Position numbers and translations under genes: made by a program | Assembly (NCBI GenBank): GCA_964499235.1 | Contig: CAZCKC010000001.1 | Span: 123,097-187,096 of the forward strand | Direction of reading: 5' to 3' | From: JAFGRR01 sp964499235 | GTDB taxonomy: Bacteria > Planctomycetota > Phycisphaerae > UBA1845 > Fen-1342 | Length of the DNA stretch: 64,000 nucleotides | Notes under the pieces: generated by a model | Database searches by the model: none | What the model was told of the DNA's origin: nothing | What the model saw: only the letters and a program-made list of their open reading frames with translations | Shown here: positions 52,251-59,335 of the stretch, one piece after another | Layout: each line of letters starts with the position of its first letter | Position numbering within the stretch: position 1 is the first letter of the stretch

Positions 52251-53524
52251 CAGGGACTCTCCGCGTTCGGTTTCGCGTCGCCTTTGCGGCGCGTGACTTT
52301 CAGGCTCCGCTCGGCCAGCTTCGCTTCGACCGCGCTGAGATCCACCCCCGCCCGCGCCATCGCCACGAGCGTGAAATACACCACATCGGCCGCTTCCCAC
52401 GCCACGTCGTCAGCCGCCTCCGCCTCCGCCAGCTCCCGCGCTTCCTCGAGCAATTTCTTGCCCAGCAGCTCGCGGTCCTCGAAGAGGCGCCGCGTGTACG
52501 AGCCCGCCGGCGCATCCATCTTCCGTCCCGCGATGATATCGAGCAACGCCGGCAACCCGCGCCGCGGCCCCCAGCACGTCCACGTATCACGATGACAGAA
52601 GCCGGCCCCCGCCTGCCGCACCGTAAACCGCAGCGTGTCGCGGTCGCAGTCCAGGTCGATCCGCTGCAACGCCTGCGTCGCGCCCGACGTCTCGCCCTTG
52701 ATCCACACGCCGCCGCGCGACCGCGAATGATAGATCCCGCGCCGCTGCTCGACCGCCGCCCGCACGCTCTCCAGGTTCGAGTACGCCAACCCCAGCGCCA
52801 CCCCGAACTCGTCGACCACCACCGTCGGCCACAAGCCGTCCGGCCGATCGCTTTTCAAAGGCGCCGCGATTGCGTCCGCCAGCGTGATCTTGTTCGTGTA
52901 CAACGCCATCCCGACCTGCGCATCCGCCCCCGCCCGGTCGATCTGCGCAATGTCCTCCAGCGTCGTCACGCCGCCCGCCACCGTCAGGTGCGCATCCCCG
53001 GCCGCCTCCACAAGCTGCGCCACCTTCGCATGATCCAGCCCCTCGAGCCGCCCCTCCCGCTCGACGAACGTCACCATGAACGCCCCGACCAGCCCTTGCA
53101 GCTCGCGCATCCGGTCGATCACCGTCCGCCCGGTCTTCTCGCGCCACCCGTCGACCACCACCTCGTCCTGGTAAGCGTCCAGCGCCGCAATCACCCGCTC
53201 ACGCGGCAGCTGCTCGAGGATCTCCGGCTTGGCGGCCGTCCCGAGGATGATCCGCTGCGCCCCCGCGTCGAGCCACTCGATCGCCTTCTCGATCGACCGG
53301 ATCCCGCCGCCCACCCGGCACGGCGCGATCTTCAGCAGGTCGCGGATCGTCTCGCCGTTGTCGCCCTGACCCAGCGCCGCGTCCAGGTCAATCACCGCGA
53401 TCTCGCCCGCCAGCTTGAACGTCTCCGCCAGCGGCCGCGGATCTCCCGCATCCAGCGCCTTCTCCTTCCCGCCGATCAGCTGCACCGCGTGACCGCCCAT
53501 CAGGTCGATCGAGGGAATGATCAC
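52250..53524 (-). CDS. hisA-hisI-hisE: trifunctional HisA-HisI-HisE fusion
   Basis: 424 residues in three parts. Residues 1-230 are a HisA-type barrel (ProFAR isomerase): IPSIDLMGGHAVQL with Asp7, PCRVGGGIRSIEKAI, ILGTAAKPEIL, EVVVDGWREKTG and TVAGGVTTLEDI. Residues 242-320 are HisI (phosphoribosyl-AMP cyclohydrolase): YHSRSRGGVWIKGETSG, LDCDRDTL (Mg Asp residues) and GFCHRDTWTC (zinc Cys/His). Residues 340-410 are HisE (phosphoribosyl-ATP pyrophosphatase): SYTRRLFEDRELLGKKLLEE and EAADVVYFTLVAM. The three activities are steps 2, 3 and 4 of the pathway. HisI-HisE fusions are common; adding HisA is not. The HisA loop usually reading RDGT is REGR here. The start overlaps the hisF stop (ATGA). 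Confidence 0.93.
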   Translation of the reverse strand: MIIPSIDLMGGHAVQLIGGKEKALDAGDPRPLAETFKLAGEIAVIDLDAALGQGDNGETIRDLLKIAPCRVGGGIRSIEKAIEWLDAGAQRIILGTAAKPEILEQLPRERVIAALDAYQDEVVVDGWREKTGRTVIDRMRELQGLVGAFMVTFVEREGRLEGLDHAKVAQLVEAAGDAHLTVAGGVTTLEDIAQIDRAGADAQVGMALYTNKITLADAIAAPLKSDRPDGLWPTVVVDEFGVALGLAYSNLESVRAAVEQRRGIYHSRSRGGVWIKGETSGATQALQRIDLDCDRDTLRFTVRQAGAGFCHRDTWTCWGPRRGLPALLDIIAGRKMDAPAGSYTRRLFEDRELLGKKLLEEARELAEAEAADDVAWEAADVVYFTLVAMARAGVDLSAVEAKLAERSLKVTRRKGDAKPNAESP

Positions 53525-54276
53525 AGCCGCACCTCCACGCCGCGCGCCTTCAGTTCGCGCTTCACGTCATCGACGGTCGTGTCCCCGTCGTGAAAGATCG
53601 ACGCCGCCAGCACCGCGTCCGCGCCCGCTTCGAGCGCTTCCACCAGGTGCGCCGTCGTCGCCGCCCCGCCCGACGCGATGATCGGCACCGTCACCGCTGC
53701 CCGTATCGCCGTGATCAGCCCGCAGTCATACCCGCTCCGCGTCCCGTCCCGGTCCCAGCTCGTTAGCAATACCTCGCCCGCCCCACGTTCGGCCGCTTCC
53801 CGCGCCCACGCCACCGCGTCGATCCCCGTCCGGTTGGTACCGGACATCGTCACGACTTCCCACGTCCCGTCCTCGCGGCTGGCCGCATCAATCGCCAGGA
53901 TCGTGCACTGCCGCCCGAACCGCGTCGCCAGCTCCGAGATCAACGCCGGGTTCATCACCGCGGCCGTGTTCACGCCGACCTTGTCCGCCCCCGCGTCGAG
54001 CAGGGCGGAAGCGTTGTCCACGTTCCGCACCCCGCCGCCGACGGTCAGCGGCACCGACAGCTCCGCCCGGATCGCCCGCACCGTCTCCACCTGCGTGCTC
54101 CGCTCCTCCGGCGTCGCCGACACGTCCAGCATCACCAGCTCGTCCGCGCCTTGCTGCTCATACAACGCCGCCCGCTCCGGCGGCGAGCCTGCGTCCCGCA
54201 AGCCTTGGAACTTCACGCCCTTCACCACCCGCCCGTCGCGCACGTCGAGGCAGGGAATAATCCGCACCGTCAGCAT
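53521..54276 (-). CDS. hisF: imidazole glycerol phosphate synthase, cyclase subunit
   Basis: 251 residues, standard size. Together with HisH it forms IGP and AICAR from PRFAR and glutamine. IIPCLDVRDGRVVKGVKF carries the catalytic Asp11. The second Asp is in LTSWDRDGTRSGYD. VPLTVGGGVRNVDNA and IIASGGAATTAHLVEAL bind the two substrate phosphates. The ATG at 54276 is preceded by AAGGAGG and lies inside the end of hisH (seven-base overlap), a coupling that suits 1:1 complex formation. Confidence 0.96.
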   Translation of the reverse strand: MLTVRIIPCLDVRDGRVVKGVKFQGLRDAGSPPERAALYEQQGADELVMLDVSATPEERSTQVETVRAIRAELSVPLTVGGGVRNVDNASALLDAGADKVGVNTAAVMNPALISELATRFGRQCTILAIDAASREDGTWEVVTMSGTNRTGIDAVAWAREAAERGAGEVLLTSWDRDGTRSGYDCGLITAIRAAVTVPIIASGGAATTAHLVEALEAGADAVLAASIFHDGDTTVDDVKRELKARGVEVRL

Positions 54277-54896
54277 GGAGCCGCCTCCTTCTCCGGCGCG
54301 TGCGTCAGCCACCGCCGCAGCAACGCCTGCCCCCACGGCCCCGACAGCTCCGGGTGAAACTGGCACGTCAACACCGCCCCGCGCTCCATCGCCGCGACAA
54401 AACGCCCGCCATGCTGCGCCAGCGCCCCGTTCCACCCCGCCGGCAACTCCGTGTAGCGGTACGAGTTCGCAAAGTACGCGTACCCGCTCTCCAGTAACAC
54501 GCAATCCGGCCGCGCTTCCAGGTAGTTCCAGCCAAACTGCGGCACCCGCACCTCGTCCGGAAAGCGCGTCACCGTCGTCGGGATGATCCCCAGCCCTTCA
54601 TATCCCGGGCTCTCCTCGCTCGCGTCCGCCAGCAGGTGCATCCCCAGGCACACGCACAACGTCGCCCGGTTCGCCGCGATCCGCTCCCGCAGCGGCTCCA
54701 CAAACCCGCCCGCCGCCAGCTTCTCCATCGCCGCCCCGAACGCCCCGACCCCCGGCAGGATCACGTGGCTCGCGTCCCGGATCTCCGTGGCAGCGCCGCA
54801 CAACCTCGCCTCGACGCCCAGCCGCTTCAGGCCCGCGAACACCGACGCCAGGTTCGCGCTGCCCGTGCTCACCACGATCACCGCCGCGTCCGCCAT
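54270..54896 (-). CDS. hisH: imidazole glycerol phosphate synthase, glutaminase subunit
   Basis: 208 residues. Class I glutamine amidotransferase that feeds ammonia to HisF. VVSTGSANLASVF at the start, ILPGVGAFGAAM (oxyanion region), nucleophilic Cys in TLCVCLGMHLL, and CQFHPELSG with the catalytic His and Glu. The family Y-x-FVHSY region is YAYFANSYRY here, with Ala-Asn replacing the usual Val-His. The start follows the hisB stop codon with no gap. Confidence 0.94.
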   Translation of the reverse strand: MADAAVIVVSTGSANLASVFAGLKRLGVEARLCGAATEIRDASHVILPGVGAFGAAMEKLAAGGFVEPLRERIAANRATLCVCLGMHLLADASEESPGYEGLGIIPTTVTRFPDEVRVPQFGWNYLEARPDCVLLESGYAYFANSYRYTELPAGWNGALAQHGGRFVAAMERGAVLTCQFHPELSGPWGQALLRRWLTHAPEKEAAPC

Positions 54897-55484
54897 CTAC
54901 AGCACTCCCTTCGTCGACGGCACGCCGGCCGACCCGTCCACCGCGCAGGCCCGCCGCAACGCCAGCGCCGTCGCCTTGAACGCCGCCTCCGCGATGTGGT
55001 GATCGTTCGCACCCTTCAGCACATCCACGTGCAGCGCCAGCCGCCCGTTCGCCGCCAGCGACCGCAGCACGTGCCCCACGTTCTCGCACGCCAGCGTCCC
55101 GAGCCGCTCGCCCCGCAAGCCCAGGTTCACATCGCTGAACGCCCGCCCCGACAGGTCCACCACGCTCCGCGCCAACGCCTCGTCCAGCGGCGCGTGCGCA
55201 TCCCCGAACCGCACGATCCCCCGCCGGGCCCCCAGCGCCTGGTCCAGCGCTTGCCCCAGCACGATCGCGCAATCCTCGGCCGTGTGGTGATCATCCACCT
55301 CCAGGTCCCCGCGGCAGCTCAGCTGCAAGTCAAACCGCGCATGCCGCGCCAACGCATCCAGCAGGTGATCCAGAAACCCGATCCCCGTCGCGATCTCCGT
55401 ATCCCCGCGTCCGTCCAGCAGCAGCGTGACCGCCACCTCCGTCTCGCGCGTCGTTCGCTCCACCGTCGCCTGGCGCTCGTTCAT
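54897..55484 (-). CDS. hisB: imidazoleglycerol-phosphate dehydratase
   Basis: 195 residues, the monofunctional IGPD size. Dehydrates IGP to imidazole acetol phosphate in a manganese-dependent 24-mer. The metal motifs are duplicated as expected: FLDHLLDALARHARFDL, DDHHTAEDCAIVLGQA, SGRAFSDVNL and GANDHHIAEAAFKA. No phosphatase domain is attached, unlike E. coli HisB, so the histidinol-phosphatase must be elsewhere (see the HisC-HAD fusion). The ATG overlaps the upstream stop as ATGA. Confidence 0.96.
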   Translation of the reverse strand: MNERQATVERTTRETEVAVTLLLDGRGDTEIATGIGFLDHLLDALARHARFDLQLSCRGDLEVDDHHTAEDCAIVLGQALDQALGARRGIVRFGDAHAPLDEALARSVVDLSGRAFSDVNLGLRGERLGTLACENVGHVLRSLAANGRLALHVDVLKGANDHHIAEAAFKATALALRRACAVDGSAGVPSTKGVL

Positions 55485-57241
55485 GGCAACAGCTCCTCAA
55501 TCGCCTGTACCCGCGGCAGCACCCGCCCCGCCCCCGCCGCCGTCAGCGCTTTGATCCGCTCGTCCGGATCCCGCCGCGGCGCCACGCAGCCGAGCGGCAA
55601 CACCCCCGCCGCCCGCGCCGCCTCCATGTCCGTCCCCGAATCACCCACCATCCACGCCCGCTCGACGCCCAGCTCACCCAGCGCCCTCCGCAGCGGCGCC
55701 GGGCTCGGCTTCGGCGCCGCATCATCCGCACACACCAACACGTTGATCACCGCATCGTACCCACTGAACCGCATGAACCGCGCCGCCTCGCCCCGAAACC
55801 GGCTCGTGATCGCCGCCAGCCGATACCGCTCACCCAGCTTCCGCAACCAGTCCACCGACACCAGCGCCGGCGCCGGCCCATTCCACCCCAGCGGCCCATC
55901 CTCCCCAAAATACACCCGCCCCAACGCCGCCAGCGCGTCGTCAAAGCCGATCGCCTGACCGGCCGCGTTCACGAAGTGCACCACCTTCTCGATCCGGTTC
56001 AATCCCGGCCGCGCCTTCGACAGCGTTGCGACGTCCTCCGCCGTCACCGTCACGCCAAACTCACCGCACAGGCGCACCACCGCTTCCGTGTACGCGTCCC
56101 CCTCGTCCGCCAGCACCCCGTCCAGGTCGAACAGCACCGCTTCCGGCCGCCGCACCGTCCGCAGCGCATGCTCCAGCCGCTCAAATGTCCCCGCATCCCC
56201 CGGACACGTGATCCGCACCCCGTCCGGCACATCCGCCCGGTCCTGGAAATACCGAATCCCGATCCCCATCCCCGCCAGCGCGTCCCGCACCCACGCCGGA
56301 TCCGCGCACTTCGCGAACACGAAGTTCGCCTGCGACTCCTGCGGCTCAAACCCCAGCTCCGCCAGCAACGCCGTCAGCGCCGCCCGCTCCCGCTTCACCG
56401 CCGCCAGGTAGCTCCGCGTCAGCTCATCCCCGCTCGCCAGCAGCTCCCCCGCGATCGCCAGCGACGGCCCCGCCACGTTATAGATCTGCCCCGCCGCCCG
56501 CAGCCAATCAATCAGCGCCCGCGGCCCGACCGCGTACCCGACCCGCAGCCCCGCCAACCCCCACGCCTTGCTTAGCGTCCGTGTCATGATCACGTTCGGC
56601 TGCGTTAGCGCCGCCGCCGTCAGGTCCTCGTCCGCAAACTCGTTGTACGCCCCATCAAGCAAGACCAGCGCATGGGGCGCCGCCTCTGCCAACGCGGTCA
56701 CATCTGCCGCCGTCGCCGCGCACCCCAGCGGGTTGTTCGGCGTCACCAGCGCGATCATCCCCGTCCGCTCTCCAATCCGCTCGAGCATCGCCGCCCGCGG
56801 CAGCGGCCCGCCCGGCCACGGCACCTCCACCACCTCCCCGCCCGCCAGCCGGCAGTACCGCACAATCATCTCGAACGACGGCGTCGGGATGATCATCTCC
56901 CGCCCGGGGCACAGCGTCGCCCGCACCGCCCGGTCGATCGCGTCGTTGCTGCCCCCCGTGACAATCACCTGCTCCGGCGCCACCCCCAGCCGCTCCGCCA
57001 GCTGCCCCTCGAGCACCTCCCGCCGCGGGTACCGCCGCAGGATGTCGGGCATCCCCGGCTTGAGATGCTCGATCACCGCGGCCGGCGGCACCGCCCCCTC
57101 GTTGCTGTCCAGGTAGACCTCGATCGGCGCCGCCGCCCGGTGGATCCGGTACGCCCGCGTGCCCGCCACCGCCGGCGCCGGCCGCACCCGTGTCCCCGCC
57201 GCGTCGACCGCCGCGTCTGCATTCGATCCCGGCTTCCCCAT
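55481..57241 (-). CDS. hisC: histidinol-phosphate aminotransferase fused to a HAD phosphatase
   Basis: 586 residues. Residues 25-365 are HisC (PLP aminotransferase): YLDSNEG, RRYPRREVLEGQLA, IVTGGSNDAIDRAV, TPNNPLG, LLDGAYNEF and TLSKAWGLAGLRVGY with PLP-Lys225. Residues 366-586 are a HAD hydrolase with all four motifs: AVLFDLDGVLADEGD, AAITSRF, a Lys in APKPSPAPL, and MVGDSGTDMEAARAAG. Since the operon has no other histidinol-phosphatase and HisC yields histidinol phosphate, the HAD part is inferred to be that phosphatase. HAD domains of this sort (TIGR01548-like) are recalled near or fused to his genes. The ATG overlaps the hisG stop (TGATG); a GTG one codon upstream is possible. Confidence 0.9.
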   Translation of the reverse strand: MGKPGSNADAAVDAAGTRVRPAPAVAGTRAYRIHRAAAPIEVYLDSNEGAVPPAAVIEHLKPGMPDILRRYPRREVLEGQLAERLGVAPEQVIVTGGSNDAIDRAVRATLCPGREMIIPTPSFEMIVRYCRLAGGEVVEVPWPGGPLPRAAMLERIGERTGMIALVTPNNPLGCAATAADVTALAEAAPHALVLLDGAYNEFADEDLTAAALTQPNVIMTRTLSKAWGLAGLRVGYAVGPRALIDWLRAAGQIYNVAGPSLAIAGELLASGDELTRSYLAAVKRERAALTALLAELGFEPQESQANFVFAKCADPAWVRDALAGMGIGIRYFQDRADVPDGVRITCPGDAGTFERLEHALRTVRRPEAVLFDLDGVLADEGDAYTEAVVRLCGEFGVTVTAEDVATLSKARPGLNRIEKVVHFVNAAGQAIGFDDALAALGRVYFGEDGPLGWNGPAPALVSVDWLRKLGERYRLAAITSRFRGEAARFMRFSGYDAVINVLVCADDAAPKPSPAPLRRALGELGVERAWMVGDSGTDMEAARAAGVLPLGCVAPRRDPDERIKALTAAGAGRVLPRVQAIEELLP

Positions 57242-58116
57242 CACGGCACGATCTGCTCGATGTTCGAGACCACCAGGTCGGTCCCGCCCGCCGCCTTGAT
57301 CTTGGGGATCAACGTTGGCAGGTCTTTCCGCGGCACCGCCACCTTCACCGCGAACCCCGCATCATGATGCAGCTTCGCCAGCGTCGGCTCCCGCATTGCC
57401 GGCAACGCGTCGATGATCGCGTCCGGGTTCACGCTCGGCACGTTGAACTCCAGCATCGCCCGCTCTCGCGCCTCCAGCACCGAGTTCAGCAACATCACCA
57501 GCTTGTCCACCTCCGCCCGCTTCGCCGGATCCTCCAGCGTCCGCGGGTTCGCATACAGCCGCGTCGACGACCGCATCAACTCGTCCACGATCGCCAGCCC
57601 GTTCGCCTCCAGCGTCGACCCCGTCGCCGTGTTGTCCACGATGCAGTCCGCATCCTCCGGCGGAAACACCTCCGTCGCCCCGAACGACCGCACGTACGTC
57701 GCATTCAGCCCGGTTCGCTTGATCCACTCTTGCGTCAGCCGCTGGTACTCCGACGCCACGACCAACGCCCGCTTCGGCAGCCGACCGTCCTCGACCATCG
57801 TCTCCGCCGCCGCCGCCACGATCCGGACCGGGTCCAGCTTCGTGTCCACCAGCTCGACCAGCTCCGCCTGCAGCTCCGCCACCCAGTCCGCCCCCGCGAA
57901 CCCCAGGTCCCGCGATCCCACGTGCAACATCTCCACGATGTTCTGCGGCTTGAGAATCTTCGTCTGGTAGCCCGGCAGCGAAATCACCGGCCGGTAACCC
58001 CGCGCTCCCAGGTGAATCCGGATCCCCGCGTTCTTCAGCAGCTCGAAAATATTGTCCTGCATCCGCCCCTTGGGCAGCGCCAGCTTCAGCAGGGGACCAT
58101 CTTGCACCGTCGGCAT
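57241..58116 (-). CDS. hisG: ATP phosphoribosyltransferase, long form
   Basis: 291 residues from the ATG at 58116. First and feedback-controlled enzyme of histidine synthesis (ATP + PRPP). The catalytic part has LKLALPKGRMQDNIFELLKNAG, VGSRDLGFAGADWV, the PRPP loop DADCIVDNTATGSTLEANGL (GxxxTGxTL-like with Thr/Gly), and RLYANP. The final 75 residues (HHDAGFAVKVAVPRKDLPTL) form the ACT-like regulatory domain of HisG-L, so a HisZ partner is not needed and histidine inhibition is expected. It heads the operon and lies 57 bases beyond a leader terminator. Confidence 0.95.
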   Translation of the reverse strand: MPTVQDGPLLKLALPKGRMQDNIFELLKNAGIRIHLGARGYRPVISLPGYQTKILKPQNIVEMLHVGSRDLGFAGADWVAELQAELVELVDTKLDPVRIVAAAAETMVEDGRLPKRALVVASEYQRLTQEWIKRTGLNATYVRSFGATEVFPPEDADCIVDNTATGSTLEANGLAIVDELMRSSTRLYANPRTLEDPAKRAEVDKLVMLLNSVLEARERAMLEFNVPSVNPDAIIDALPAMREPTLAKLHHDAGFAVKVAVPRKDLPTLIPKIKAAGGTDLVVSNIEQIVP

Positions 58117-58172
58117 CGCGTCTCTCTCCAAAGCCAGAAGCACCGCTCGTCGCGTGGGGGCAGGGGCGCAAC

Positions 58173-58207
58173 AAAAACGCCGTCGGACCCCCAGAGAACC
58201 GACGGCG
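58173..58207 (-). terminator. intrinsic terminator in the his leader (attenuator)
   Basis: Minus strand: CGCCGTCGG (58199-58207) pairs perfectly with CCGACGGCG (58178-58186) around a 12-base loop, followed by TTTTT (58173-58177). It stands before hisG, not after cheW, which has its own terminator. An alternative partner for its 5' arm, CCGACGG at 58251-58257, lies at the end of the leader peptide ORF. Confidence 0.75.
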
Positions 58208-58245
58208 AGGCAAGCATCAGGTTACAGGCCGCTGCGCATCAACCG

Positions 58246-58302
58246 TCAGCCCGTCGGGCGGGCATCCTCAACCGTGGGATGGTAATGCGTCAAGCGTGCC
58301 AT
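58246..58302 (-). CDS. candidate his leader peptide
   Basis: An 18-residue ORF, MARLTHYHPTVEDARPTG, with His codons at positions 6 and 8 (CAT TAC CAT). Its stop codon lies just past the CCGACGG segment that can pair with the terminator 5' arm. A ribosome reaching the stop would cover that segment and let the terminator form. A ribosome held at the His codons would leave it free to form the antiterminator. Two His codons are few compared with the seven of E. coli hisL, and the RBS is weak (ACGGA). Translation may be leaderless, since the predicted promoter is very close. Confidence 0.5.
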   Translation of the reverse strand: MARLTHYHPTVEDARPTG

Positions 58303-58312
58303 AACGTCCGTT

Positions 58313-58342
58313 AACGTAGCACCTGCCGCCACGCCGCGTCAA
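58313..58342 (-). promoter_or_regulatory. predicted his operon promoter
   Basis: Minus strand: TTGACG (58337-58342, five of six consensus), 18-base spacer, TACGTT (58313-58318, weak). The start would fall only a few bases before the leader peptide ATG. It lies downstream of the cheW terminator. Confidence 0.4.
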
Positions 58343-58392
58343 CCGCGCCGCCCCGCCCGTCGCCGGCCTCCCCCCCGCCCCAGCCGACACGC

Positions 58393-58427
58393 AAAAAGGC
58401 CCCGCGCACGAACCCGTCCGCGAGGCC
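58393..58427 (-). terminator. Rho-independent terminator of cheW
   Basis: Minus strand: GGCCTCGCG (58419-58427) pairs with CGCGGGGCC (58398-58406, one T-G wobble), followed by TTTTT (58393-58397). It lies about 35 bases after the cheW stop codon. Confidence 0.8.
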
Positions 58428-58460
58428 CCTTGATGTCGCTGCTGATGCCCGGCCCGGGGC

Positions 58461-59009
58461 TCAGAACGTGGCGTCGCCGATCGGGGCAGCTTCCGCCGCG
58501 GCCGGCTCGCCGTCGATCTGCTCGAGCTCCGCCCGGTCCACGACCGAGTCGATGTCCAGCAGGATCTTCACCGCGTCGCTCACCTTGCCCATCCCGAGGA
58601 TGAACTTCGTGCTCGTCCCGAAGCCCACCGACGGTGCCGGCTCGATGTCGGCGTCCGAGATGTCCGCCACCTCCGACACGTGGTCGACCACGATGCCTAC
58701 CTCGCGACCGACGTCCACCACGATCACGCAAGTTTGCTCGGTGTCCTCCACCTCGGGCAGCCCGAACTTCAGCCGCAGGCTCATCACCGGAATCACCTTG
58801 CCCCGCAGGTTGATCACGCCCTTCACGTAGCTGGGCATCTGGGGGACGGCCGTGATCTCCATCAGTCCGATAATCTCACGAACCTTGAGGATCTGAACGC
58901 CAAACTCCTCATCGCCCAGCCCGAAGGTCAGAAACTTCCCGCCCAACTCCTGCGTGCCCGCTTCCTGTTCCTGCCGCCGGGCCGCGGCGTTGTTCATCTG
59001 TTCGCTCAT
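58461..59009 (-). CDS. cheW: CheW-type chemotaxis coupling protein
   Basis: 182 residues from the ATG at 59009. CheW links chemoreceptors to the kinase CheA. The SH3-like double barrel is recognised by FLTFGLGDEEFGVQILKVREI, the highly conserved PSYVKGVINLRGKVIPVMSLR, VIVVDVGREVGIVVDHVSEV and FILGMGKVSDAVKILLDID. A Gln/Glu-rich N-terminal tail of about 23 residues and an Ala/Glu-rich C-terminal tail flank the domain. There are no cheA, receptor or flagellar genes nearby, so whether it serves motility, gliding or another array is open. It is followed by a strong terminator. Confidence 0.93.
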   Translation of the reverse strand: MSEQMNNAAARRQEQEAGTQELGGKFLTFGLGDEEFGVQILKVREIIGLMEITAVPQMPSYVKGVINLRGKVIPVMSLRLKFGLPEVEDTEQTCVIVVDVGREVGIVVDHVSEVADISDADIEPAPSVGFGTSTKFILGMGKVSDAVKILLDIDSVVDRAELEQIDGEPAAAEAAPIGDATF

Positions 59010-59335
59010 GTTCACGCCCTGAGTCCCCCAGGTTTCAACCCACACGGGCCTCGTACCGCCCCGCGTGACGCATTTTGGGCCGACGGAACGACGACCGCGC
59101 CGGCTCTGGTTCCATCGGCAACCACCCCCGCCAGGACAAATAACCCTCGCCACGTAGAATCTCTCTCGTCGGCCTGCCCCCCAGCCGCCCCAGCCCCGTT
59201 CCTGACCGCACTCCCGGGATTTGCCCCATTGCTCGCCCGCCACCCAGCGCTCACAATCTCCGTCCAGGGCAACCCTGCTAATCGTGCCAAAGACCTGGAT
59301 GACCACCACATCTTGTGGTGCCTGGAGTTGCGTTG
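59010..59335. other. divergent cheW-dnaE intergenic region
   Basis: About 325 bases without a gene. At 59304-59320, CACCACA-TCT-TGTGGTG forms a perfect seven-base inverted repeat immediately before the dnaE Shine-Dalgarno GGAG. No convincing promoter hexamers were found for either gene. Confidence 0.4.

Noticed and set aside
51683..53593. 636-codon plus-strand frame over hisD and hisA-I-E
   Set aside because: Arg/Pro/His-rich composition typical of out-of-frame GC-rich DNA; the his genes on the minus strand are certain.
59270..59290. Sigma-54 promoter candidate (TTTGGCACGATTAGCA, minus strand) for cheW
   Set aside because: The GG and GC dinucleotides are eight bases apart instead of the required ten.
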